DNA from: Bacteroidaceae bacterium
Lineage (GTDB): Bacteria; Bacteroidota; Bacteroidia; Bacteroidales; Bacteroidaceae
Reading direction: 5' to 3'
DNA length: 52,194 nucleotides
Assembly: GCA_016280445.1 (NCBI GenBank)
Contig: JAEEGS010000055.1
Coordinates: forward strand, 1 to 52,194
A program made the position numbers and the translations under genes. The notes under the pieces were generated by a model that searched no databases, was not told the origin of the DNA, and saw nothing but the letters and a program-made list of their open reading frames with translations. Position 1 is the stretch's first letter; each line of letters opens with the position of its first letter. Below, one piece after another: positions 40,351 through 51,800 of the stretch.

Positions 40351-41616
40351 TTACAATCTCACACCTACCGATGCGTTGATGAACCAGTCGTTCAGGTGGC
40401 CACGCATGGCTTGATGCTTGAAATTGTAGTTATTGAACTGGCCGTTGGCATTGATGAAGTAGCGATCCCAGTTGTAGGTGACGGACAAACGACCGGTGAA
40501 GTTGAGGGCGATGCGGTTGTTGCGAGAGTTCGATCCCGCGCTCTCTATCGTATACCTATCCGATGACAGTTCTGGAAATTCAGGATATTCTTCTCCCGCA
40601 CTTTCGGCTTCCAAGCATGCAACGGCATAATCCGTGAGGTGTTCGTGGGCAACTTCCTTCACATTGCTCGTGTACGTGTTGATTTTTGTACGATTCATAA
40701 TCGTCACCATCGGCATGAACATACCACTGATGAGCCATCCTTTGGCGGGCACGAAGTTGTAGGCGTATCCACCACCCACACTCACCTGATACTGGCGCAA
40801 ACGTCCTATGCCGTCCATCTCATAGATAAGCTCAGCATTGCGAGGGTCGTTATACTTAAAATCAGAATAGTAACCCATCAGTCCTACGATAGGTGCCCCG
40901 GCAGAGCGCACCTGGATGGTCTTCTGGGTGTAAGCGGCTGCATAGGAGAACTTCTTGCTGTTGAAGATGTAGCAACCGTCGAATATCAGCGTCTGGAGTT
41001 TGACAGGTGAGGCAAACGGTTCCTTTTCTGAATAGTCCCAAGACTCAGGCTCTGACCAATCGGTGAAGTAAACTTTATCTGTCTGTTCGTTATAATCTTC
41101 AATCCATCTGTATTTTGCAGCACCAACATAGTGGATTCTCGCATTTTTAGCCTTGAACTTGTGCCAACGCAAGTTGACGCTGTACCACCTGCCTGCAGTT
41201 CTGAGAGAGAGGTTCTGCCCCTTGTCGCCGCCAACAGGGAAGGAATAGCTGAGACTGAGGCCTTTGTAACCCACTTTCACGCCCAACGAGGTGGACACAC
41301 GTGTCATGATGCGCGGGTCAGTGGCCATGTCCCCCACTCCCATGATGAGAGGCATCGTACCTCCTCCATCGAACAGTTCAGCTCCGTTAACCGTGGAGTG
41401 CATCTGCAGGTCTGTCTGTGCCACACGGCTCTTGATGCTGACCTGCCAAGGCAGCTCAGGCGTCTTGATATAATTAGTGTCCACGCCATGCACCATAGTG
41501 GCTTCGGCAAGTTTTTTCACACTGTGGAAGAGACCTTTCTTTCCACTTTCTTCTTGTGCCATCGCTGTAGACGCAATCAGCACAGTACATAGGCTAATAA
41601 TAAGTTTACGTTTCAT
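40351..41616 (-). CDS. DUF4421-like outer-membrane barrel protein
   Basis: The product has 421 residues. A signal peptide (MKRKLIISLCTVLIASTAMA) precedes DTNYIKTPELPWQVSIKSRV, a start I associate with DUF4421 proteins of Bacteroidales, then many amphipathic strands such as KVGYKGLSLSYSFPVG, FSYAAAYTQKTIQVRS, QYQVSVGGGYAYNFVPAKGW and the last strand WFINASVGVRL. Predicted outer-membrane barrel of unknown role. It is the third gene of the leftward surface cluster, separated from the lipoprotein gene by a 193-bp repeat element; no promoter box is visible between them. Confidence 0.65.
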   Translation of the reverse strand: MKRKLIISLCTVLIASTAMAQEESGKKGLFHSVKKLAEATMVHGVDTNYIKTPELPWQVSIKSRVAQTDLQMHSTVNGAELFDGGGTMPLIMGVGDMATDPRIMTRVSTSLGVKVGYKGLSLSYSFPVGGDKGQNLSLRTAGRWYSVNLRWHKFKAKNARIHYVGAAKYRWIEDYNEQTDKVYFTDWSEPESWDYSEKEPFASPVKLQTLIFDGCYIFNSKKFSYAAAYTQKTIQVRSAGAPIVGLMGYYSDFKYNDPRNAELIYEMDGIGRLRQYQVSVGGGYAYNFVPAKGWLISGMFMPMVTIMNRTKINTYTSNVKEVAHEHLTDYAVACLEAESAGEEYPEFPELSSDRYTIESAGSNSRNNRIALNFTGRLSVTYNWDRYFINANGQFNNYNFKHQAMRGHLNDWFINASVGVRL

Positions 41617-41652
41617 AGTGATTAATTTTTTATTAAAGTTTCATCTATTTCT

Positions 41653-41845
41653 ACAACGAATTTCACGAATTAAACTAATAAACGAACTATGCAGACAGAG
41701 ATGTATGACACGAATGCACCTTCTGTGCAACGAATCCCACTAATGCAATCCGGATGGAATTAGTTTCATTCGTCGCCGCTTGCGGCATGGAACACCCACT
41801 TCCTGCTCGGATGGTATAATTAGTTTCATTCGTAAAATTCGTTGT
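41653..41845 (-). repeat. MITE-like intercistronic element, copy 1 (193 bp)
   Basis: The ends are inverted repeats: 41653-41679 (starting ACAACGAATTTCACGAATTA) and 41819-41845 match at 25 of 27 positions. Within lie the palindrome GCCGCTTGCGGC (41775-41786) and two copies of TTAGTTTCATTCG. About 65 bases at one end are identical to copy 2. It lies between the starts of the barrel gene and the end of the lipoprotein gene. No coding potential is seen. Confidence 0.85.
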
Positions 41846-41878
41846 TTAAATTAAGCAATATCAGTTTTGTTGTCTAAT

Positions 41879-42640
41879 TTACAATTTCACGGGATCGGCA
41901 AGCGTGTACAGCACTCCCCTCTCCACATCATAATACTTCAGTGTCACCGACTCCCCGTCAGTGCGGCCATAGAGGATGAGCAACGTGCTGCCGGGCGATG
42001 AAATCACTGCTGTGCCACGGCACTCATTACCCACGAAGGCACCCACGATGTTGCCCACGAAAGGAGTGATGCCAGCCTTGGTCAGAAGGCTCTCTGCACT
42101 CACCATCTTAACCATAGGATACTTGGCGGAACCCATCGTGAACGCAGGGATGTAGTCCTCGTCAATGCCGATAATCTCATCCGAGTCCAGACTGATGTTA
42201 TCGGACAGCGTGAAGATGTGCTTCAGCGTCTGGTTGTAGTATCGCAGCGACATATTTACAGTTTCCGACCCCGACTCGTTGCCCCAGACCTTGAGCAGAT
42301 ACTTGATGTTGCTCGACTCGCCGCCGCCTGCAATGACAGCAGGGCTTGCCAATCCGCGCAGTTCACCGTTGATGAAGAGCGCCATCATGTCGCCATCGGA
42401 GACATAAGGCTGTAATTCATCCTCAATCTGCACCTTCAGGATGGTCCAGTTCTCGTAGATGGATGAGAAGTCCTGTTCCGTCCAGTTCGGACGCTCCTGG
42501 TTGTTGGTCCAGTCTATCTGCCACTCAGGCGCCTCACTGAGTTTGGTCTCCGTGTAGCTGGCACTATTGCTGTCATTGCTATCGTTGCAAGCACACACCA
42601 ATGCCGCCAACAATCCAAACAATAAATATTTAGTTTTCAT
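41879..42640 (-). CDS. Lipoprotein made of two modules shared with the giant surface protein
   Basis: The product has 253 residues from the ATG at 42640 (MKTKYLLFGLLAALVCACND, lipidation Cys16 or Cys18). After a short Asn/Ser linker come two similar modules: residues about 80-160 (VSDGDMMALFINGELRGLAS ... SLRYYNQTLKHIFTLSDNIS) and 193-253 (FVGNIVGAFVGNECRGTAVI ... VTLKYYDVERGVLYTLADPV). The pattern G-D-x-x-x-A-F-x-N-x-x-x-R-G, then a strand with Y-Y/Y-D and L-x-D also occurs near the C-terminus of the giant protein encoded just upstream (DIVGVFDNENVCHGYANI). Function unknown; a cell-surface partner is inferred. An open TTG start at 42673 lies in the repeat element and is rejected. Confidence 0.7.
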   Translation of the reverse strand: MKTKYLLFGLLAALVCACNDSNDSNSASYTETKLSEAPEWQIDWTNNQERPNWTEQDFSSIYENWTILKVQIEDELQPYVSDGDMMALFINGELRGLASPAVIAGGGESSNIKYLLKVWGNESGSETVNMSLRYYNQTLKHIFTLSDNISLDSDEIIGIDEDYIPAFTMGSAKYPMVKMVSAESLLTKAGITPFVGNIVGAFVGNECRGTAVISSPGSTLLILYGRTDGESVTLKYYDVERGVLYTLADPVKL

Positions 42641-42669
42641 ATACATATTATTATTTCGGATATTTTTCA

Positions 42670-42850
42670 ACAACGAATTTCACGAATTAAACTAATAAAC
42701 GAACTATGCAGACAGAGATGTATGACACGAATGCACCTTTCTCACTAATGCAATCCGGATGGAATTGGTTTCATTCGTCGCCGCTTGCGGCATGGAACAC
42801 ACACCTCCTGCCCAGATGGCAAAATTAGTTTCATTCGTAAAATTCGTTGT
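42670..42850 (-). repeat. MITE-like intercistronic element, copy 2 (181 bp)
   Basis: The same terminal inverted repeats as copy 1 (42670-42696 and 42824-42850), same orientation, and the same GCCGCTTGCGGC core. It differs by a 12-base or so shortening after ACGAATGCACCTT and scattered substitutions. It lies between the end of the giant gene and the lipoprotein gene. Confidence 0.85.
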
Positions 42851-42875
42851 TTGAATCATAATTATCAATTAATGT

Positions 42876-45800
42876 TCATTTCACGACGATCTTCTTCCTG
42901 TTAAAGATGTAGATACCTCTTTGTGTTGGCTTCTTCGGCAGCTGCACACCAGAGAGGGTGTACCACTTACCGTTTTCATAAGTCGCCTGCACGAAGCTGA
43001 TAGCCGTAGGCTCGTCAGGAGTACCGATGACATCATTCGTCTTGAAGGTCATGATTTCACCAGAAGAAGCAACAATCTCGCCGTCACGCTCAATTGCGAA
43101 CCAGATAGGCTGCTGTCCATCGCCACCGATGCTGAGGTAGAAGAGTCCACCTGCGAGCTGCGTTTCACCGTCAGCCGTCATCACAGCCTCACCCACTGTT
43201 TCGCCGTTTGCGTAAGCCACCAAGCGGTCGCCTTCTTCGGTATCGAAGCCTTCCACGGTAGCGCTCACGCTCATGGTCGAACGCTTGTTGGCAAGCGCGA
43301 CTGCACTGCGGTTTGTGGTTTGCGACCAGTCCTCGCGGAAGTTGCTTTCCAGTGCGTAGTACGGATAAGCGAACGAGGCACTCGTAGCACCCTTGCGAAG
43401 CATCAGGTAACCCTCGCCAGGCTTCATGTACTGCAAGCTGCCGCGCCAGCGTCCTGAGTTGCCAGCCTTGGTGAAGTAAGCAAACTCCGTGTGGCTCTTG
43501 ATTACGTCGCCTGGCTCAGCCTCGTCGTAGTAGTCGCTCAGTGCCGTTTCCACGGTCAGGTTCGTCATCGGCGTGTAGCCAATGGCGTTCCAGCCCTTGT
43601 TCAGCGTGATGGTGCGTGCATCCTTCTCGCTGATGACGGTGCCACCGATTGGGAAGGTGCAATCCTCATGAACCATGATGGCATACGCCTTCTTCGGTGA
43701 GATCTCCATGTTCGCAGTGCTGCCAGATGCCAGCCATTGCTTTTGAGCCTTCTCGTAAGTCAGCGTCATGTTGCTGCCCAGTTCGGTCAGGATGTCGCCA
43801 TCGCTCCAAGGCATGCTGCTGAGCAGTTTGTTCACGTCGTTCAGTAGGTCGCTCTTCAGGTTGAACGATACCCAGTTCCAGCCCTTCGTCAGCTTGAAGT
43901 TCTGTACGAAGGCATCGCTGCCGTCGAAGCGGACAGGCTTGTTGCTGCCCAGCATGGCATCCTTCTGGAACTTGATGCTGTCCTCTGGTGTCAGCAAGAT
44001 CTCGCGTCCCGTGCTGTACTGCCACAAACGGAAGTTCAGTTCGCGTCCGCTCGTCTGGTTGTCATAGACAGTCAGGTACAGAGCCGTCTCGCCAGTCTGT
44101 GCATCGTGGCTGATGTTCGCATAGCCGTGGCAGACATTCTCATTGTCGAAGACACCCACGATGTCGCGTGCATCGGTGTCCAGTTCATCGTACAGATAAA
44201 CCTGTCCGCTGATGTTCATCGAGTTCTGCAGGAGGTCACCGCTCACGTTCTGTGCCCAGTCAGGCTTGTCGCCTTCCACCGTCAGGTTGAAGTAGAACGG
44301 TTCGGTGATACCCTCCTCGTCGGTCAGATAGATAATCTCGTTATACGTACCGATGTTCAGGTCTTTGCTGATGACAGCTTCGACACCATCCAGAAATTGC
44401 GGTGCCACCACGTCGGTGTACTTGTCGAGCTTGAGCCACTTCGGGCAGTTCTCAATCGTGTAGGTGTGGCTGATGGAGCCGTGGTTGTAGAACGGCAGCG
44501 TCAGTTCCTCGCCTGCATTCTCGCCAGTGCCATACTTAATGGTGTAGTCCGCTCTGTTCAATAACCACTGCAGGCTGCTGTTGGTCACATAGTAGCAAGC
44601 CGTCTGAGGCGAAGCCATCGTGTTGCCGTTCAGGTCCTCCACGTCGTGTACCGTCACGTAGATGTTGCGGTGGTTCAGTTTAGCAGCCGTCTCATCGAGG
44701 TCTATCAGCAACTGGTTGTCCTTGCCGATGAACGAGAACTTCAGGTTCGTCACTTCCTCGTAGGGCAGCACAGGAGCAGCTGTCTGATCAGTGATGTGGC
44801 TGAGCACCGCATCCATCGCATCGACGAACAGATAGTCGCGCACCAGCGTGTTGGTAGATTCCTTCGTCAGCGGGTCGATTTGATAGCGCAGTTTTCCGTT
44901 GTCATCCAGATAGAGCTTCTTGCTATACAGATAGGGCACCATCTCGATGTCGTTGTCCTTCTGGCGTTCCTGGCGGTCGAAGCCAAGGTAGGTCAGCAGA
45001 CCAGCCTCGTCACCCTGAGGACTCTTCGTCGCGTAGGTCTTGACGAGCGTTTCGGGCAGTGCCTGTCCGAAGAAGAGCAGTTCATCCACGTTGCCCTGCA
45101 GCGGAGCGTTGCCGTCCTGACTAAGCAAGGTGTCTGTTGCAGTGACGAGGTCGTAGCGGCTTGCACCGATGAGCGGATAGCCACCGCTGATGCCGCCGAG
45201 GCTGTCGGCAGCGAAGCTCGTCACTTGTTCCTTATCCATATAGATGTTGGCCACGTTGCGTCCGCGGTTCACGGTCATGGCGAAGTTGTGCCACTGACCA
45301 TCGCTCCAGTCGCCCGGCACCTCTACAGAGAAGCCGTTCGAGCGGTACATCAGCTTGTCGCCCTCGAATCCAATGAGGAACTGGTTCTTGGCGCCGTTGT
45401 CCTCCTTCAGTCCGCGACCATTGGAGAGCAGCGTGCCGCGACCCTCGGCGTCGGTCTTGAACCAAAACATCAGCGTGTAGTCCTGCTCGCTGGTGCGGTT
45501 CAGGGCCTTCTGGTTGAGCAGCACACCCTTGTCTGCCTTCTCCACGTGCAGCGACATGCCGCGTGGGATTGCCCATGAGGCATCTATCAGCTTGGCGTTG
45601 GCGCCCTGGGTGTGGTCGGTCACGTATTCGCCCGAACCTTCGTTCATTGGGTAGTAATCCACAAGGTCTTTCTCATAACCCGTCAGTCGGCGGCTGCCGT
45701 AGGTCGTGCCGATGAGTCCGCCACTCATGGCGTTATACCACAGGCGAGCCTCCATCATACGGCCTTGGTAGTACTGGCTTGCCGAGCGGTCGAGTTCGTT

Positions 45801-48800
45801 GGTGCGACCGAATATCAGCGTACCTGTGCCAGTGTATTTCTGGCTGAGTTTGTACTTCTTGCCGGCCTGTACGCCGCCGTTGAAGAATGCCAGCGAGTCG
45901 TCCTCCTGTCGGATGACGAGAGCCACCTGCGAGAAGCCCTTCTTGTTGATGACAGAGTCACTGACAAATTCTTGGCTGTTGACCACAGCCTTCAGTTTGA
46001 AGTCCTTCGTCAGCCACAGTTGCAGTTTCTGGCCGTTCGTGCCGTGTGAGAACAGTGGCATGTCGCGTCCTGCCAGCGTGTCGGGCTTCACCATCAGGTC
46101 GATGGTCAGGTCTTTGCCGCTGAAGTTGCGCTTAGCCTCGGTCTCTATGCTGCCCTTGCCGGTGAACTGCACGCTCACCGTCTCTTGGAGGTCGGCATTG
46201 TTCACCTCGCCCTTCACCTCGAAGTTGGTGATGGCCGAGAGGTTGTTCTTTTCAATGTCTTCAGAGAAGTTGAAGATGATGTTCTCGCCACTGGTCAGCA
46301 GACCGTTCTTGGGTTCAGGCGTGCCGAACAGTTGTGGACGGCGCGTGTCCTTCACACCGTTGATAATCTTCGATGGTGTGGTCAGGAAGTCGCTGCCGTT
46401 GCGGCAGAAGAGCACGGCCCGCAGGTCATAGTTCTTCTCGGTCACCCAGCCATCGCCGAAGAACTCGGTCACGATGTTGCCGTTCGTTGGCATCATCTTC
46501 TTCACACCGTTGGCGTTGGCCATCAGTGTCGAGTCGCAATAGAACGAGCAGACGTTGGTCCAGTACTCGTCGCCACGCTGCGACTCCTTGTATTGCAGTT
46601 CCACGTGGTCGAAGTTGTGCTGATAGCGGTCGAAGCCGTTGATGATGACAGGGATGTACCAGCCGCGCTCAGGATCCTGCTGCGCCTCGGTGTTCATCAC
46701 CCACTTGTCGCCCGGCATCTGAATGCTCACGCCTCCTGCCTCATGCAGGAAGTGTACGTCGAATGACGTGGTAGCCAAAGCATGCTCCATATCGGTAGGC
46801 GACATCACGCCCACAGTCAAACCCTCGTAGTCGAAGCCCTGACCAGCGCGTACCTCCATTTGCAGTGCCGTCTCAATTCCTGGTATCACCGAGATGGTCA
46901 TACCGCCTGTGGTCAGTTGTTGACCGTTCACACTGATCTTGGCACCCTGCCAATTGGCTTGGTCAGCAGCAAACAACTGGAGTGCCGTCAGACCGTCGGT
47001 GGCCTCGGGCTTCTCGCTCTCGTTGCTCACAAAGATGGTGAACTTGGCAGCGTCGTCAATAGCCACACCGCTCACGCTCTGCTTGTCGAGGCGAATCTTC
47101 GGGTTGACAATCTTCAGTGTGCGTGCATCCAGCTGGCTGCCTGGGTCAGTGAGGACTGTCACGCGCTTGTCCTCCCACGGGTTCTGCGTTGCGCCGCCAC
47201 GAGTGCGGAAGACGAAACTGCGTGGGCCGATGATGCTGTCGCCCCTCAGTGTCTTCTCCATGTGACCCTTCACCATATCATAATACTCGTTGAAGTTGTC
47301 GTTGACAAAGACGTTGGTGATATTTATCTTTTTCTTGCCAGTGTATTCACCGCCCACTCGGTAAACATCCACGTTCAGATGGCTGTTCGGGTCGCAGGCA
47401 ATGGTGAACGACTCCGTGCGGTTGTACGACTTCGTCTCACTGTCGGTGCCAATCGTTGTGTAAGAGATGACAGGGACAATCGTAAACTGCGAGAATTTTC
47501 CCCCGAATAAAACCTCTGCTTTCAATCCGTTTTCGTCTGTACCCACATGCACCTGAGAATCGGGAACCTTCCATGACTTCATTTCTGCGAGAGAGGCAAC
47601 AAGGCCACCGACTATCGTACCAGCCAGTCCGACTGCCGAGAAGGCATTGCTGGCACCCTTGCCCAGCTCGAAATAGTCAACCTCCGTGAAGATGGGGAAG
47701 TGCTGTGTGAACGAGTTCGAGTAGCTGGCATCGAAGGTCTCGCTGTAGTTCACACCTGCAGCACCGGCGATGTCGTAGTTGGCCAGCAGGTCGCGGGCAT
47801 GCAGTTTCTCGTTCTCGTTCAGGGCAATCATATCCACCCATGCTTTGATCACCTGATACTTCTCTGCCACCTCGTCACTGAATTCGCTTGCCTTCCTGTC
47901 TTTAGGTATCACCACAAGGTAGTTGATGCCATCCTCAGCCTTGTCGATGGAGTCGTTGTAGGCATGGTTTTTGAGCTTATCCTTACTGTTCACCACGGCG
48001 AACTTCGGGTCGGTAGGCTCGCGCAGCGACAGATAGACTGGCTTCTGCGTGTTGTTGGCTATCGCCTGAGCCTCGTCCTTGGTGCCACAGTACATCATAT
48101 CGACAATCTCCTTCGCCTTGGCAGGGATAATCTGATTCAGCAGTTGCTTCTGCGAATAGACGAACTGCGAATTGACCTTCGGACCATAGCCTAACGATAC
48201 ATCGCGAATCAGGTGGAACTTCTTTTTCTTTCCGTCCTTATCTATGGTTTCGCCCTCGGCAAGCTTAATCACCGTACCATACTGGTCGTACTTGCCCACA
48301 TCGGAAGTCATACCTGCCATTGCGCCTGTACGGGCACTCATGACGTTGTACATGCTGTCGGGCACGGCGCGGATGGTGGACATCGGTGTCACCACTACGT
48401 TCTGCACGGTACCGATGTAGAGGTCGGCATCTGCACCCACCATCGATGGGTCACCGCTGGTGCTGATGTTGTTGCCGATGACCATCGTGTGCGAGAATGC
48501 CTTGCTGCCATTGGCGTTGTACATCAGGAAGTCAACGTCGGCATTCCATGTGTCGGAGATGCTGATCGGACCCGCTGCAGTACCGACACCCTGTGGCGCT
48601 GCCACGGTGCCTGTAAAGGTCTCCAATTTCGTACCTCCCTTAAAGTTCATGTAGATACCGGCTGTTGCCGACAGGTTCATCATGTAGGTGTAGTTGAGCG
48701 TAGCGCCCTTGGCGAGCGTGTTCGTACTGTAGCCGCCCGGTGGATCGCGCAGGATGTCGTAGAGGAGGGGCACACCCTCGGTCAGAATGTCCTGGCTGGC

Positions 48801-51800
48801 ACCCAATGGGAACATGTTGAGCACGAATCCCTGCAGCGGCTTTGCCTCGTAATAAGTGCCGTCACGCAGCACGGTGAAGGTCACCGTCTTCAGGGCATTC
48901 TCACCCGTCATCATTTCTGGCGTGTTCGTGCGCAGCGTCACCGTCTGGTCTGCAAGCACGGTGAAGATAGTCTGTCCTAAGCTGTCCAACTTCTGTGGCA
49001 CCTTGTAGGAGTCACCCTTCATGCCGTTCTGCATATAGGCCATGCCTCCGTCCAGACGGACAAGGTCGGGCTTATACTTGGCATCGTTGTTATACAGGTA
49101 ACTCTCAGCCACTTGTACCTGGATGCGGTACTTGCGCTCCATGCTGAACACGGGATAGTTGAAAGTGTAGAGCGCCTGCGTGGTGTCGGCAGGGTTCTGG
49201 TACGCCAGCGGCACTTCGTGCTGTTTGCCGTCCAGGGAGCTGGCCATGTAGTTCTTGTCGCCGAAGTAGTCGAAGTTGTCGTAGCCCATCTGCTTGTAGG
49301 TCACCTCCACAGGGGCGTGGTAGATGCGGTTGTAGATGGCATTGTATTGGGCCTTGGGGTCAGTGACCACCTTCTGGTCCACATCCTTGAAGGAGCCCAC
49401 GTAGGTGGTGTCCTTCTCCGTCAGGCAGTCGGTCAGGTCGATGATGTCGTTCACCTGTCCCTCCTGGAACAGGGTGGGATAGCCCTTGCAATACACCTGC
49501 ATCACCTTCCAGCGCACAGGAGGCAGCAGCACCTCATACTCACCCGTCTTCACGTCGGGCCATATCACCATGCGCTTGCGTGTGGTGTTCACCTCGGTCT
49601 TGTGCACCTCGCCGCCCTTTGCCAGACGGTGCTGATAGATGGTGTCGCGCTGTGTCTTGTTGGGGTTGGTGTTCTCATAGACCAGCCATGAGGTGTTGTC
49701 GCCCTCCAGGGTGAGCACAATCTGGAGCGAGTCGCCCAGGTTGTTCTTCGACAGGTTGTTCATCAGCGGCATCTTGCCCTGGTCGTTACCGCCGACCACG
49801 CGACCCGTCAGTTTCACCTTCGTATCGTCGTACAGGTAGGTGTTGGCTACATCACCGGTGAAGTTGTGGCCATCCGGACTCTTGTAGTATCCGTTGCCAA
49901 TGAACTTGTGGCCGTCCTTCACCACCTGGACGGTGTTGACACCAGGCAGCACGCGGAACGAGAACGAGCCGTCGTAGTCGGTCTCCACCAGTTTGCCATT
50001 GGCGCTGTGTACCAACTCTCCGTTCACCTTGAAGTTGGCACCCTTCAGCGGGATGCTGGTGCCTTCGTACATCACGAAGCCCGAGAAGCGCTTGCCGTTG
50101 TTGACCGTGAACTCGCTCAGAGTCTCGTTGTTGCTGTGAGCGTTGAAGGTCACAGTGGATGAGGTCGGCTTAATCTCGACGCCACCCTTGGCCACTGGAG
50201 TCACGTTGTAGGTGATGTCCGTCTTGCCCTGATACGACAATTCGTCAGCCACGAAGTATCCGCTCTCGTCGGTGGTGGCATAGACTTTCGTGCCGTTGTA
50301 TTCAATCTCCACCTGGATACCATTCGTGCCCGTTCCGTCGTTGAAGCGTACATAGCCATCCACGCGGCCCGTGTGCTTGCACTCGCCCACCTTCACTTCG
50401 GTCGCGGTCGAGTCACGGCCCTCGCAGTCATTCACGCCGAGCACCTTGTATTCGTAGATAGCCAGAGGCGACACGCTGGTGTCCTCATAGCTCATCTGGT
50501 CCAGATTGGTGGCAATCTCTTCCCACTTGTCATCGCCCTGACCTTTATTGCGGCGCAGCACGGTGTAGAAGTCGATGGGGTTGCCGTCGGTGTTCCAAGT
50601 CAGCAGCACGCTGCTCTGGCGCGTCTCCGTCAGCAGCGTCTCGTCTATCTTACCGTTGCTGGCGTGGTAGTACTGTTTGAAGTCGTCTGCCGTATGCGTA
50701 GTGATGGTGGGGTTGGTCTCCACTATCGTCGTGATGGTAGGCACGACCTTATTGCCATCCTGCGTCCAGCCGTTGCCGAGTTTGCTCAACAAGTCGGCCT
50801 CAGAGATTGTGCCTGATGTAGTAGATGTGGAGGTCATTACTGGATTGAGCTTGCCGTTCTCCAGTGTCCAGCCTTCAGTGAAATTGCTTACCAAGTTGGC
50901 CTCAGGCGTGTCAGTACCCTGCATGACAGGCACAGCCTTACCATCAACGAGCGTCCATGTGCCGGCCAGGTTACCATTCATCAGGTTCATGACCTCGGTC
51001 TGGTTGGTCTTATTATAATAGTTCACCTTGTCCCAGTTATGCTGGGTAACAGTGAAGCTGCTGCCATTGGTTCCCCAAGATCTCGTATTATTCCAACAGT
51101 AGTACTTGTTCTCGGCTGTGGGCGTAGAACCTTTGTCATAGACACGGTGCAAAGTCCAATTGCCTCCGTCGCACCATCCGATGATGTCACCGGCATGTGA
51201 CCCACTTTGCCAATTAGTGATAACACTGCCGTCAAAGCGACAGTCGTTCATATTTACGGTTCCATTTTTCGAATGTCCGATGATACCACCGGCATGGGTA
51301 TTCCCCGCGTACACTTCTGTAGATACCCACACACGGTCGATATTGATGGTGGGGGAACCAATTGCAGAGCCTATCAGACCTGCGGAATGAATACCGCCAT
51401 TGACCTTACCCGTTACATGCAGATCCCTGATGTTGGCATGCCAAACATAGCAGAAAACAGCGCGAGCCTTACCGCCAGAGGGCCCAATATCAACATTCAG
51501 CGTATGACCATTACCCTCGAAGGTACCACGCCAGTAAGTGTCTTCGCTTAAACCGATACCCAAGCCGGTCGTGATGTCGGCCTCAAGACTGGCATCAACC
51601 CAATACTTGCCTGCATTAACCTCTGTCATGTCACGGAATGTTTTCCAGTCGTCAGCGTTGCGGATGGTGATAAACTTCGACCCCATCCCTCTGACGGCAT
51701 GGCTGCCGGTAACAGTCACAGAACCGCTGTCATTCTTTCGTGCCCACGTTTCGTTGTTGTCTGTTTTGGTGTTGATGCGGTCGGGGTTGAAGAGGCAGTT

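Noticed and set aside
42641-42673. TTG start 11 codons upstream of the lipoprotein ATG
   Set aside because: The TTG lies in the repeat element and would bury the signal peptide; ATG 42640 gives a normal lipoprotein N-terminus.
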